64,000 nucleotides of DNA, taken from positions 806,001 to 870,000 of the forward strand of contig NZ_CDME01000002.1 of assembly GCF_000826545.1 (NCBI RefSeq). The letters are read 5' to 3'. The position numbers and the translations under genes are program-made. Under the pieces are notes generated by a model. It was not told the DNA's origin. It did not search any database and worked only from the letters and a program-made list of their open reading frames with translations. Below, one piece after another: positions 51,993 to 61,446 of this stretch. How positions within the stretch are numbered: position 1 is the first letter of the stretch; each line of letters starts with the position of its first letter. This stretch comes from Kibdelosporangium sp. MJ126-NF4. GTDB lineage: Bacteria > Actinomycetota > Actinomycetes > Mycobacteriales > Pseudonocardiaceae.

Positions 51993-52071
51993 TTCTGCCT
52001 CCGCTCGGGAACTTGTGCCGTTCATCCTGGCAACGTGGCGGCGGCTGGGTCTGTACCCGAAATCCTGTACG

Positions 52072-54231
52072 TTAGGGCGTGAACTCGACGATCGTTGCCT
52101 CTGCGTCATCGTCGACGGACAGCCCGGGGCCCGGGAGTGCGTTACGCAGGTAGGTCGCGCGTGCGGAGTCGCCGGGCACGGCGACCAGTGACACCAGCAC
52201 ACCCGTCGACTGACGGTAGAGGCTGAGGTTGAGCTGGGTCGGAAGGACAGTCAGCGCATTGCGGAGGAGCGTGGTCACCTGTCGTGGCACCACGATCGTG
52301 TCGGTGTCGGTGTAGAAATCGACGACGCAACCCGATGCGCGCGCGGCGGCGATGGCAGCCTTCGTCGGCGCGTCCAGCACACCGGGCAGGTGGAGTTCGT
52401 CGCGACTCGCCTGCTCAAGGTGGCCTGCGCGGGCGATGGTTGCCGGATCGTCATACGGCACTGTGCCGTCAGCGATGCCGTCCAGGAACGGGACGAAGTC
52501 GACGGCCAGCGCCTCGATTCGTTCCGTCCGCAGCGCTTCTGCCGCCGCGCGCCGCGCTTGCATCGTCTGCACGGCGAACCGCTCGGTTCGCGACCGAGCA
52601 ACTACGTGACCGTACCGTCGCGCCGTGACAGCGACTACGGCTCCCATCGCCGTGCCGAAGACAGGTGCCAGGAACACAGGAACCAAGGTGGGCAACGGTT
52701 GTGGGTCGAGGACCGACAGTCCTATCAGGGCCAGCACCGCGATGGCTTCCAGGAGGCAGAACAGGAACACCTGCCACACCGGAACCATGACAGCCAGCAC
52801 CATCAATGCCATACCGACCGAGCCGACTGGCCACGATTCATACCCGTTGAGACTGCCCGCGGGCATCATCGCCATTCCGACACACGCGAACGCGAACAGC
52901 CCGGCGAGCACCATCACCCCGTGGCGCCCCTTCCACGCCCGATTGGCCCGCGACAGTAGCAACACCGTCACGAGCACGAGCAGCAGTCCCCAAACGACCA
53001 GCCGCACGTCTCGGACGTGCAGCGCGGCGGCGATGCCATTGCCCAGCAGGTACGACACGACAACGCCGACCAACGGCGTGCGGATGTCCCCCACGGCCAG
53101 TCCCAGCAGGTCAGGCGATTCCGCCGACGTAGGAACCCATTGCAGCGTCACCGTCATCCCGACGCCCGCGGCGCCTGTGATCAACGCCGTGCCGCCCACA
53201 TCCGCGACTCGCTGCCTGATGGAACGCCACACACCCAGCGCACCCGGCCTGGTTCGCCGGACAGGTCCCACACCGTTGTCGATCACCGACACCGCGAACC
53301 CGCGGGGCAACAACGTCAACGTCACCACGACGCGGGAAGCCTGAGCATGGCGGTCGACGTTGCGCAGAGCCTCCGCCACCGCGAGCGCCATGGCCTGCGC
53401 CACCTCAGCCGGAGCGGAAACGGAATCGGCGAGATCGAACTCGACCGGCGTCCGCCCCACGCCGGAAGCCTGCCGCACCACCGAACCCACATCGACCAGG
53501 TCCGTCCCCGGCGGTGGCGAGTCCACACGCAACGCCTCAGCGGCCCGAGCAGCCGCCTGCCTGATTTCCGCACCAGTGCCCCACGCGGCGGCGACAGCGT
53601 GCAGAGCGGAGGTGACGTGGTCGTGCAGAAGCCGCTGCAACTCGGCGTGCGCCGTCCACTTGCTGGCCGCGCTGACCTCTCGCGCACGTACGTCATCGAG
53701 CCGTTGTTGCGCTTCCTCCGCAGCGCTCGCGGCCGTCCGCAACGCGGGAAAGGCCGCACTGGCAGCGCCGACCGCCGACAACACCGGCCACAACTCACCG
53801 AGAACGAGCCACCCTCCGACTGGCACCGCCCCTGTGAGGTAGGCGGCGACGGGCGGCATCACCACAGCCACGACCATGAGAACGGGAAACACGACCGCGG
53901 CCAGCACAGCCAGGATCACGATGAACTGGATACGCGTGGCAGGGGCAACGGCCGTGGCGTCCGCGAACGACAACGCAACGAGGGCAACGGTCGTCACGCC
54001 ACAGGTGCGCAACGCATCAACAGGCTTGAGCCGTGTACGCCAACCTTGTACACACAGCACAACCCAGTCCAGTAACTGAACGGCACTGGCGAGCACCACG
54101 ACGGGACGATGCAGCACTGGCGTACCGATCACGGTCCCACACCAGTCGACTGCGAACAGCGCCACCAGTGCCACAAGTGCCCGCTGCAGCCCGCGCTCGA
54201 CACTCCGGCGGTGGTTGCTCGCCTCAGTCAC
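52072..54231 (-). CDS. Membrane histidine kinase (NarL/DesK class) with a second membrane and ATPase-like half
   Basis: A 719-aa protein starting at a GTG that overlaps the response-regulator stop by 8 bases. Residues 15-165 contain several transmembrane helices. The HisKA_3 phosphoacceptor is H203 in LQRLLHDHVTSAL. The ATP-binding domain has an N box (AVAEALRNVDRHAQ, N291) and G1 (VSVIDNGVGP, D318). Unusually, from residue about 375 there is a second set of transmembrane helices (VVWGLLLVLVTVLLLSRA, MALMVLAVMVPVWQVFLF), then a second kinase-like tail (AAEALRTERIEALAVDFVPF, VVPRQVTTLLRNALTVLPTQ) without the catalytic boxes. It looks like a tandem kinase with a degenerate second half. Confidence 0.8.
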   Translation of the reverse strand: MTEASNHRRSVERGLQRALVALVALFAVDWCGTVIGTPVLHRPVVVLASAVQLLDWVVLCVQGWRTRLKPVDALRTCGVTTVALVALSFADATAVAPATRIQFIVILAVLAAVVFPVLMVVAVVMPPVAAYLTGAVPVGGWLVLGELWPVLSAVGAASAAFPALRTAASAAEEAQQRLDDVRAREVSAASKWTAHAELQRLLHDHVTSALHAVAAAWGTGAEIRQAAARAAEALRVDSPPPGTDLVDVGSVVRQASGVGRTPVEFDLADSVSAPAEVAQAMALAVAEALRNVDRHAQASRVVVTLTLLPRGFAVSVIDNGVGPVRRTRPGALGVWRSIRQRVADVGGTALITGAAGVGMTVTLQWVPTSAESPDLLGLAVGDIRTPLVGVVVSYLLGNGIAAALHVRDVRLVVWGLLLVLVTVLLLSRANRAWKGRHGVMVLAGLFAFACVGMAMMPAGSLNGYESWPVGSVGMALMVLAVMVPVWQVFLFCLLEAIAVLALIGLSVLDPQPLPTLVPVFLAPVFGTAMGAVVAVTARRYGHVVARSRTERFAVQTMQARRAAAEALRTERIEALAVDFVPFLDGIADGTVPYDDPATIARAGHLEQASRDELHLPGVLDAPTKAAIAAARASGCVVDFYTDTDTIVVPRQVTTLLRNALTVLPTQLNLSLYRQSTGVLVSLVAVPGDSARATYLRNALPGPGLSVDDDAEATIVEFTP

Positions 54232-54883
54232 CCACGTCGTCCCGCCCCAGTTCGATGTGCCCGTCCACCAATGCTTGGGCGGCCAGCTCGGTGGACGTCA
54301 GACCAGTCACACCCGCCCGTACGTAACTGTCGGCGATCCTGCGCAGGTGCGAGGGCACGGTGTCCACGCTGATCCCCAGTTCGCGAGCAATCACTTTCTG
54401 CGGTACGCCCCGCGCCACCAACGTCAGCACCTCACGCTGCCGCGCGGTCAGGCGAATCCGGGCGCGAGGACCGTTCACCACCGCGTAGGCCAGCGCACTG
54501 GACACAGTGAACTCCCCGGCCTGCGCCGCGAGCACGGCCTCGACCAACCGTTCCTCGGAGTCCCCCTTCAGCACGACACCCAGCGCACCAGCGTTGACAG
54601 CCAGGGACACGACCGCGGGCCGCGTGTCGTTCGTGTGCACGACAACACGAGGGCCCGCCTCACGGATGCGTCGCACGTTCGCGGCGATGTCCGGCTCGCT
54701 AGGCAGGACCAGGTCCAGCAAGACCACGTCGGCATGGCGTCCGGGCCCGTCGAGCAAAGCTCGCACGCTGGTCTCGACCACACCCAGCCGGATCCGGCCA
54801 TGCGCCGCGACCAGCAAGTGAGTGATCCCCAGCAGGACGATCCGATGATCGTCCACCGCCGCGACCAGACACCGGTCATCCAT
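54224..54883 (-). CDS. NarL/FixJ-type response regulator (LuxR HTH)
   Basis: A 219-aa partner of the adjacent kinase. The receiver domain shows AAVDDHRIVLLG (acidic pocket), D57 in DVVLLDLVLPSEPD (phosphorylation site), the Thr in VVVHTNDTR and Lys in GVVLKGDSEERL. The C-terminal LuxR-type HTH is RLTARQREVLTLVARGVPQK then VIARELGISVDTVPSHLRRI. ATG 54883 is the start consistent with the receiver fold; the frame extends upstream without domain content. First gene of the two-component operon. Confidence 0.9.
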   Translation of the reverse strand: MDDRCLVAAVDDHRIVLLGITHLLVAAHGRIRLGVVETSVRALLDGPGRHADVVLLDLVLPSEPDIAANVRRIREAGPRVVVHTNDTRPAVVSLAVNAGALGVVLKGDSEERLVEAVLAAQAGEFTVSSALAYAVVNGPRARIRLTARQREVLTLVARGVPQKVIARELGISVDTVPSHLRRIADSYVRAGVTGLTSTELAAQALVDGHIELGRDDVGD

Positions 54884-55360
54884 GCCCCTACCGTCGCCCC
54901 TCAACCGCGACCCGTTACCCACCTGTTCCGGTGACCCGGCGACCCCGGCGCCCAGCGGCCGGTGATGCCCGAACAGAATGGTCATCGCGAAGCGCCTCCA
55001 CATCGCATCCGGTCGGTCAAACGATCCTTTCGCCCGACGACCACCGGGTATCCGCAGGTACGCGCAACCGGAGCAGGATCGACGAATCATGGGTAAGCAG
55101 AACCGTACGGGCCGGGAAATCACCTTCGATCACAGCGGACAGTCACCTTGACTTGGATAGCAACGACACCATGCCCTACGTGTCGCTGGCGCCTCGGCAG
55201 GCCGCGCAGGGTAAGGTCGAGGCCACGCGTTCCGTGGTTGCAGCCGCCTCCGCCGAGGCCGTGACCGACGACGGAGCCGGCCGACTAGCATGTGTTTTAA
55301 CCTTGGGGCGGCTGGTAGGCGCCCCTGTTGATCGTGGGTGAAGCCTTTGGTTGATCATTC
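54884..55360. other. Intergenic region between the response regulator and the IS3 element
   Basis: No firm gene over about 475 bases. A plus-strand stretch at about 55170-55290 (MPYVSLAPRQAAQGKVEATR, VVAAASAEAVTDDGAGRL) reads like protein and could be the 5' end of a gene cut by the IS3 element, but it lacks a clear RBS. The promoter of the two-component operon must lie near 54900-55000. Confidence 0.35.
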
Positions 55361-55405
55361 TGGGGTTGACCCGTTTTGGCGGACAGGGTCGTTAAGAGAT
55401 GACGG

Positions 55406-56284
55406 TCAGGCTACCTCGGTTTGGGCTTCGAAGGCCGCGGGGCTGAGGTAGCCGAGGCTGGAGTGTCTGCGGCGGGTGTTGTACCAGCCCTCGATGTATT
55501 CGAAGATTGCCTTGTGCGCCATGGCTTTGGTGGGCCAGGACTGCCGGTCGAGCGACTCTGTTTTGAGGGTGGCGAAAAAGGACTCGGCGACCGCGTTGTC
55601 CCAGCAGTTGCCCTTCCGTCCGACCGACAACCGCACACCCAGTTGCCGCGCCGTCTGAGCGTAGCGGTGAGAGGTGTATTGACAGCCGCGGTCGGAGTGG
55701 AAAATCACCCCAGAGTGGGGCCGACGTCGGGTGACCGCGTCCCAGAGGGCTTGTTCGACCAGTTCAGTGCGCAGGTGATCAGCGGTGGCCCAGCCCACGA
55801 CCCGGCGGGAGTCCAGATCGATCACGGTGGCCAGATACAACCAGCCTTCCCAGGTGTGGATGTAGGTGATATCCCCGCACCAGCGGGTGTCCACCGTGGC
55901 GGCGTCGACCGAGAAGTCCCGCCTGATCAGATCGTCGGGCAGGCTGGCGGCCGGGTCCGGGGTGGTCGTGGTGCGCCAGCGTTTCGGGCTGCGTCCGGCC
56001 AGGCCCTGCTCGCGCAGCAGCCGCGCGACCCGTTTACGTGAGTGCCGATCTCCTTGGTCCTGGAGTTCGGCCTGCACGCGCGGCGCGCCATACGTGCCCC
56101 GGGATGTTGTGTGGATGGCGGCGATCTTCCCCGCCAGCACAGTGTCCTGTTCGGCGCGGGCGGAGGGCTGGCGGACGCGGTGGGCGTAGTAGGCGGCGCG
56201 GGAGACCTTCAGCAGCTCGCAGGCACGTTTGACGTTGCCCACAGCGCTGGTTTTCTCCGCCTCGATGAACGGGTACACGTTCAC
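55406..56284 (-). CDS. IS3-family transposase OrfB (rve integrase domain)
   Basis: A 292-aa protein with an N-terminal HTH_21-type helix region (NVKRACELLKVSRAAYYAHR; RGTYGAPRVQAELQDQGDRH) and a DDE domain: first Asp in RWCGDITYIHTW, second in IFHSDRGCQYTSHRYA, Glu in NCWDNAVAESFFATLKTE. It ends TRRRHSSLGYLSPAAFE, as is usual. In IS3 elements OrfB is made by -1 frameshifting from OrfA; here the two frames overlap by 4 bases. OrfB itself looks intact. Confidence 0.93.
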   Translation of the reverse strand: MNVYPFIEAEKTSAVGNVKRACELLKVSRAAYYAHRVRQPSARAEQDTVLAGKIAAIHTTSRGTYGAPRVQAELQDQGDRHSRKRVARLLREQGLAGRSPKRWRTTTTPDPAASLPDDLIRRDFSVDAATVDTRWCGDITYIHTWEGWLYLATVIDLDSRRVVGWATADHLRTELVEQALWDAVTRRRPHSGVIFHSDRGCQYTSHRYAQTARQLGVRLSVGRKGNCWDNAVAESFFATLKTESLDRQSWPTKAMAHKAIFEYIEGWYNTRRRHSSLGYLSPAAFEAQTEVA

Positions 56285-56545
56285 CGGATCTCCCTGGCGA
56301 AGAAAGCCGTGGCCCGTTTCAGGATCTCGTTGTCCTGCCGCAGGCGGCGGTTCTCCGCCCGCAACGCCGCCAACTCGGTCTTCTCATCCGTGGTCGGCCC
56401 GCCGGTACGGCGACCGGCGTCGATGTCGGCTTGCTCGATCCACCGCCGCACCGCCGAGTCGATCAGGTCGAAATCGGCCACGACCTCGGGGATCGTGCGG
56501 TCACCCCGCCGACACAACTCCACGATCTCAGCCGGTTAGCGAATC
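56281..56545 (-). pseudogene. IS3-family OrfA, N-terminally truncated
   Basis: About 85 residues remain: AEIVELCRRGDRTIPEVVAD (HTH), DSAVRRWIEQADIDAGRRTG, then a leucine-zipper helix LAALRAENRRLRQDNEILKR leading into the overlap with OrfB (ATAFFAREIR). An in-frame stop lies just upstream of the first residue shown, and the usual ~10-residue start (xxKYPPEFK-like) is absent. A GTG at 56523 could still start a shortened OrfA. Confidence 0.7.
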
Positions 56546-56765
56546 TGTTGCACTGCCGTGAGTGCGGCTGGCACCCCGAGTTCCGACGCAAGCGTGCCGC
56601 GCTGCGCGCCGCCATTGCCGATCGAACGGAAGCTGGCGGGCCGCGGGGCAAATCCCGGAATCAACGGCTGCGCCGGGCGCGTCGTCGTCCGGGGCGATGC
56701 CAACGCCCGCAACTTGTCTGGCACCACCTTCGCGACAGATCATCAATCACCAAGGGTTGATCATG
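56546..56765 (+). pseudogene. Unidentified cysteine-containing protein, C-terminal fragment
   Basis: The plus strand reads LLHCRECGWHPEFRRKRAAL then RAAIADRTEAGGPRGKSRNQ and a basic tail to a stop near 56762. A CxxC-like element plus a basic helical tail suggests the end of a DNA-binding or recombinase-type protein. Its start is cut by the IS3 element. Product unknown. Confidence 0.35.
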
Positions 56766-56782
56766 GCAGGCTGCGATCAACC
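56755..56782. promoter_or_regulatory. Inverted repeat upstream of the NTPase pair
   Basis: GGTTGATC and GATCAACC flank a 12-base centre, about 90 bases before the first NTPase start. A smaller repeat, CGCTA...TAGCG, follows at 56795-56812. Either could be an operator or a terminator of the preceding fragment. Confidence 0.4.
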
Positions 56783-56870
56783 ATGTGGGATACGCGCTAG
56801 CCTCTTTTAGCGATGTAACAAAAACCTTGGACGACCGAAACTAAACAGCAGGCAGAGCTGAGGAGATTCG

Positions 56871-58382
56871 TTGACCGGGACGTCGTTAATCGCGGATATG
56901 ACCGTAGCCGCTGCCATGAGCAGCATCATCCTGAGATCCGAGCAACAACCCGATCTTCGTGTTCTGGAGGACGTCTTCGTGGACACCGGCGTGCTAGCCC
57001 AACTCTCCGGCCGCAACTCGCAGATCATGTTCGGGCGACGGGGCACCGGTAAGTCACATGTGCTGCGCGTCCTCGCCGCCAGATCACAGCGACAGCAGAA
57101 CGAACTCCCGGTCTACGCTGACGTCCGGCTGCTCGGATCGGCGCAGTTGATGACCGAGCCCGGACGTGGGCTGGGAACGCGCAGCGTCGGTATTTTCAAG
57201 GATCTGTTGTCCTTGCTGCAACAACGCCTTTTGGAGCACTCGGTCTCGCTCGACGGGCGAGGGCTGGAAGAGGTCAGCGACTTCGCCGATTCGATTCGCA
57301 CTGTCACCGCGGTCATGAGCCAGCGCGAGACGACCGATGAGTGGCAGACGACCCGAACCGGCGAACACGGCATCGGGCTGAAACTGTCACTGACAGGAGC
57401 TTCGCTGGACGCCCAGAGCAAGGATCATGGCGAGGTCGTTGGCAAGCGCACCGAGCACTACAACGAAATCTTCGAGAGCACCGTAGTGTTCGCCGAAGTG
57501 TCGCACCACCTCGACGCGGCCGTCACGGCGATCGGAGTCGATCGGCTCGTGCTGCTCATTGACGAATGGGCGTCCATCCCGCTGGACGTTCAGCCGTACG
57601 TGGCCGAGTTCTTGAAGCGGACGGTGTTCCCCTCGCCCACGGTTACTGTCAAGATCGCCAGTCTGGAGAACCACTCAGCGTTCACCACCCGCACGGATGC
57701 GGGCGCGCGGATCGGGTTCGAGCTGGGGGGTGACGTCTTCGCGAACCTTGACCTCGATGACTACTACAACCACGAGCGCAACCCGTCTAACGCGAGCATC
57801 TTCATGCGTGATCTGCTTTACCGGCACCTGGCGGCCGAACTGCCGCCCGGGTACCTCGCTGCGGCCCACTCGATCACGTCGGCGGGGCAGCTCGTCGCGC
57901 GCTTGTTCGGGGAGCCTCAAGCGTTCTCCGAGGTCGTCCGGGCAAGCCACGGCGTCGTACGGGACTTTCTGGGCATCCATACGCACGCGTTCTTCCACAG
58001 CATGCGCTCGAAACAATCGAAGATCACCGCCGAGGCCGTGCGTGCCACCGCGTCGGAGTGGTTCGAGATCGACAAGCTGGCCAACCTCTCGACCGAGATG
58101 TATGAGGTTTTCCGCCGGTTGGTGAACGATGTCGTGGGCGGTGCAGGTTCCGCGTACTTCCTCGTCGACAGGGCTTTCGCGACCGCCAAGGCTATCCGCG
58201 AGCTGTACGACCTCCGGTTGATTCACCTGGTTCGCCGCGGGGTGACCAGGTCCGACGCACCCGGAACCAGGTATCTGCTTTATTCAGTCGACGCAGGCGC
58301 CTACACGGACATCGACGGGTTGTCGGACGATCTCGCCGATGCCGCCGTTATCTCGCCTGAAACCACTATCTCCGGGAACTGA
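56871..58382 (+). CDS. P-loop ATPase, Sll1717-like (first gene of putative defence pair)
   Basis: A 503-aa protein starting at a TTG with GAGGAG upstream. The Walker A loop GRRGTGKSHVLRVL is at residues 55-62 and on. Walker B is RLVLLIDEWASIPLD with D231/E232. This ORC/STAND-like ATPase core is followed by a helical region and a winged-helix-like C-terminus (AFATAKAIRELYDLRLIHLV, then a TRYLLYSVDAGAY wing). The layout (short N-terminal strand, early P-loop, insertion of ~150 residues between A and B) matches proteins annotated as 'P-loop ATPase, Sll1717 family', frequent in defence islands. It ends one base before the next gene. Likely a sensor or switch subunit; biochemical role unknown. Confidence 0.75.
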   Translation: MTGTSLIADMTVAAAMSSIILRSEQQPDLRVLEDVFVDTGVLAQLSGRNSQIMFGRRGTGKSHVLRVLAARSQRQQNELPVYADVRLLGSAQLMTEPGRGLGTRSVGIFKDLLSLLQQRLLEHSVSLDGRGLEEVSDFADSIRTVTAVMSQRETTDEWQTTRTGEHGIGLKLSLTGASLDAQSKDHGEVVGKRTEHYNEIFESTVVFAEVSHHLDAAVTAIGVDRLVLLIDEWASIPLDVQPYVAEFLKRTVFPSPTVTVKIASLENHSAFTTRTDAGARIGFELGGDVFANLDLDDYYNHERNPSNASIFMRDLLYRHLAAELPPGYLAAAHSITSAGQLVARLFGEPQAFSEVVRASHGVVRDFLGIHTHAFFHSMRSKQSKITAEAVRATASEWFEIDKLANLSTEMYEVFRRLVNDVVGGAGSAYFLVDRAFATAKAIRELYDLRLIHLVRRGVTRSDAPGTRYLLYSVDAGAYTDIDGLSDDLADAAVISPETTISGN

Positions 58383-58383
58383 C

Positions 58384-60612
58384 ATGACAGCCGAGGTCAT
58401 CAGCTTCCACCAGTTCGCTGACGTGTTCGCCTCCACCACCGACCAGGTGCCTATCGTCACCGCGACGGAGATCCGCTACGTGCCCGACCCCGACCCGGTG
58501 TTTGTCCCGCCGCGACTGCGCGTCCTCGAGCGCGGCTTACAGTCGGCGGGACTGGTGGTCGTCGAGGCACGCGCCGCGGTCGGCAAGTCGATGGTCGCCC
58601 GTCACTTGGCTCACGCGACCGGAGGCCTGTACTGGGACATGTCCGAGATCCACGCGGGCCATGGCACCCTCTGGGGGAGGCTGGCCAGGACGTTCGGGAC
58701 GTCCGGCCTCCCTGACGTCATCGCGGATCTCATGCAGGGCCGATCGCTGCTGGTCATCGACGCCGTCGACGAGGCCGAACTGAGGTCCGCCGGCCGGGGG
58801 TTCGACGCGTTTCTCGAGGAACTGGGGGAGCTGCTGGCCGTGCCGCGGCGAAAGCCGGCTGTGGTGATGTTCGGCCGCTCGGAAACGATCGAGTACATCA
58901 CCCTCGTGCTGGAGTCCAAGCTGCACATCGCCAGACTGGATATCGAGGAGTTCGACAAGCTGGCCGCGCTAGGGTTCATTGATAGCAGGCTCGACCTGCG
59001 CGCGGGAGCTGTCGGGTACTCGGCACATCGCCGGGCGCGGGCGACGTTCGAGAGAGCTCGCGACATCCTCCTCAACGCGCTGGAGCTGAACCTGATCGCG
59101 ACTCCGGACTCGTTCGACGCCGAGGAGATCCGGACACCGCGGCCGGACTGGCGAAGCGAGCGATCCCGCGCGTTTCTCGGCTACGCCCCGGTTCTCGAGT
59201 CCATCAGCGGCTACCTGGACGGCACCGATGCCGGACGGGGCAGTAACTTCTACTTCCGTCTCGCGAACGACATCAGCGACACCCTGCTCAAGCCGGCCGC
59301 GACCGAAGGCGCCCACTGGTCACTGCTACGGTCGATCGTCCTGAACCTGCTCGACCGTGAGCACCTCAAGTTCGTCAAGCAGGCACGTGAGGTCCTCGAC
59401 GCGGCACCGAACGCCGCTTGGCGGCGGCTCTACGACAGGGACGAGCAACTCACCCGCATCCTTCACCGGACTGCGGGTCGCGAGGCGTCGGTGCCGCTCC
59501 CAGCAGGCTTTGCTCTCGATCAGGAATCCGTGTATCGCGGGCTCGTGCGGACCACGCTGCCCAACCACCCGTTCCTCGGGCCCACGTCATCGTTCGTCAA
59601 CGTCGTAATGCGCGACTTCACCTACGCATGGGCACTCAGCCAACCGGATTCGGCGCTGCGGAACATCGTGCACAGTGTGGTGAACCACGAGACCTATCAG
59701 GTGAGCCCGATGCTCGGCCGATTCCACTTGGCCTCTGCGGACCCCACCTCGCCACCGACCTGCCGTGCGGAAGACATCGGCCTGATCTACGAATCGTTGG
59801 TCGCTGAACACTCCGTGGAGAAACGGCCAGCACTCATCGTCAGCCGCATGCCAGACGAGCCAGAAGCCATCATGATGCTAGGAGGCAACGACTCGACCGC
59901 CTCCCTCATCCGAGTGCTCGAACCGGACAATGGCATGCGGTTCTGGCGGCGGCTCTCGAACGCGGACATCATCGGTGGACTACCAGTCAGCCTCGGTGTC
60001 CCGGACAGCTCTTTCACCCTTGGCCCCAACGTACGCATCCACGCGAGCCTGTTCGACGTCCCTGCCCGGTATATCCGAGTCTCGTGCCGGCACGAAAGCC
60101 AGGTGCAGATCTTCGCGAGCGACGGATACGTGTCCAGTTCGTTCGGGCACCACGAACCGGAAGTGGTCATCAAAGGAACAGGTGACTTCGGCGTCCATTG
60201 GGACGACATGAGATTCCCATGGGTACAGCACGCCAGCGGGCCACCTCCGCCGCCGGAAGTCGACGAACGAGTGCTGCTTGGCGACTTCGTCCTACTGAAC
60301 AGGCTCACGACAGCGCTCCTCGCCCACCGCAGGATCGCCGGACAGCCCAACGCACCTGCGCGCGCGGACGCCCTATGGGCGAACTGGAGACAGGTGCGTC
60401 GGATCTCGACATCTCCCAGATTTCAGCAGCTCATCAACCATCTCTCCGAGTGCGGCGTCCTCGATGTCGACGGCGAGTACTACTACCTCCACATCTCTGA
60501 GCTCAACCGGCGAGGCATCTGGCTCAAGACCTTGCGCACCCGAGATCTCACCCCAGCAGTACGTAAGCTCCTGGAGGAGTTCAGCCGATCGGCCAAGCCG
60601 GAGCTGACCTGA
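58384..60612 (+). CDS. Large STAND/NACHT-like NTPase (second gene of putative defence pair)
   Basis: A 742-aa cytoplasmic protein. The P-loop is VVVEARAAVGKSMVARHLAH (A/GxxxxGKS, residues 61-69) and Walker B is RSLLVIDAVDEAELRS (residues 121-130, with the acidic pair DE found in NACHT/STAND proteins). A later FGRSETIEYITLVLE fits sensor-1 and following helices. The rest (250-742) contains no domain I can name: mostly helical to 450, then a beta-rich part (FTLGPNVRIHASLFDVPARY, VQIFASDGYVSSSFGHHEPE) that could be a sensor or effector fold, and a helical winged-helix-like end (FQQLINHLSECGVLDVDGEY). One base separates it from the upstream ATPase, indicating coupled translation. Confidence 0.7.
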   Translation: MTAEVISFHQFADVFASTTDQVPIVTATEIRYVPDPDPVFVPPRLRVLERGLQSAGLVVVEARAAVGKSMVARHLAHATGGLYWDMSEIHAGHGTLWGRLARTFGTSGLPDVIADLMQGRSLLVIDAVDEAELRSAGRGFDAFLEELGELLAVPRRKPAVVMFGRSETIEYITLVLESKLHIARLDIEEFDKLAALGFIDSRLDLRAGAVGYSAHRRARATFERARDILLNALELNLIATPDSFDAEEIRTPRPDWRSERSRAFLGYAPVLESISGYLDGTDAGRGSNFYFRLANDISDTLLKPAATEGAHWSLLRSIVLNLLDREHLKFVKQAREVLDAAPNAAWRRLYDRDEQLTRILHRTAGREASVPLPAGFALDQESVYRGLVRTTLPNHPFLGPTSSFVNVVMRDFTYAWALSQPDSALRNIVHSVVNHETYQVSPMLGRFHLASADPTSPPTCRAEDIGLIYESLVAEHSVEKRPALIVSRMPDEPEAIMMLGGNDSTASLIRVLEPDNGMRFWRRLSNADIIGGLPVSLGVPDSSFTLGPNVRIHASLFDVPARYIRVSCRHESQVQIFASDGYVSSSFGHHEPEVVIKGTGDFGVHWDDMRFPWVQHASGPPPPPEVDERVLLGDFVLLNRLTTALLAHRRIAGQPNAPARADALWANWRQVRRISTSPRFQQLINHLSECGVLDVDGEYYYLHISELNRRGIWLKTLRTRDLTPAVRKLLEEFSRSAKPELT

Positions 60613-61446
60613 TCTCGCCGCGGACAAACTTTCGGCCTTCGCCGAATGCGGGCCGGTTGGTTGTGCGGCACTAGCCTGAGTGGCCCTATGAAACAGGTCC
60701 CAGCGAATGGCTCTGGCGGCCTGACCGCTCGCGTCGGGCAACTGGAGGGTGCGCTGCTCGCTGGTGGACGCCAGGACAGACCGATCGGACTTGGCCAGCG
60801 GAGACCCGGACGAATCTCGCCGAGGTCTACCAGCGAATGGGGCGGGTGAGACGACGCCGCGACGTTGGTGTCCGCTGCCCAGGACGACCGGCCGTTGACG
60901 GAAAGCCGGGACCAACACTCCTGGCGCACCATGTCCGCCTCGAGATCACCCGCTGCTCCCTCGCTGCCGGCCAGTCTGACCATCATGCGGTGGACGCGTT
61001 GACCAAGCTCGCTTGTGACGAAAGTGGGTGCTGACGAACGTGTCATTCTCGGCACGCCCTGGCCGCGCGGATTTGGCGGCATCGCACTATTCGAGACAGG
61101 TAACGGCGAGGCAGCTCAGGCTGCCGTCCAAGATGGACTTGGTTTCAGTCGGGTGGAGGGTGGTCGGGTCGAGCTGGATGCCCAGTTCTCCTTCGACTTC
61201 GCGCGGATCCGACTGGGTCGGCACGTCGGGTGTGCCTTTCGAAGGTGTCAACTTTCGTCCGGTCGTAGTTGATTGTCCGGATATTGTCATCTCCTCTGGT
61301 TGCGGCTGCCAGTGGGGCTAGATCATGAACGGCATCTGGTCGTGGCCTACGCCAACCATGCGGCGGCCGTGTTCGGCTATTCGGGTTGTGGATGCTGAGG
61401 GTGTGTCATACCAACGGATTTCTGTCGTCGCTGTCGTGGTGTCTGG
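60613..61446. other. Region without a firmly supported gene
   Basis: Over 830 bases separate the NTPase pair from the recombinase. Frames on both strands are short or arginine-rich. The reverse frame at 61087-61290 (67 aa, DVPTQSDPREVEGELGIQLD) has balanced composition and may be a small gene or fragment, without clear RBS. This is where an attachment or resolution site for the recombinase could be expected; I see no convincing repeat. Confidence 0.35.

Larger units (their letters stand above)
55361..56545 (-). mobile_element. IS3-family insertion sequence, truncated at the orfA end
   Basis: OrfB and the C-terminal part of orfA are present on the reverse strand. The orfB-side end shows TGGGGTTGACCCGTTTTGGC, starting with TG as IS3 ends do. 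On the other side the homology stops at about 56545, before an orfA start codon or the second inverted repeat, so the element has lost one end. Confidence 0.8.

Noticed and set aside
56871..60612. Reading the pair as a toxin-antitoxin module
   Set aside because: Both proteins are large P-loop NTPases; neither has a small antitoxin-like partner or a known toxin domain.
60483..61082. 199-codon reverse frame downstream of the NTPase pair
   Set aside because: Overlaps the end of the large NTPase in antisense; Ser/Pro/Arg-rich; no motif.
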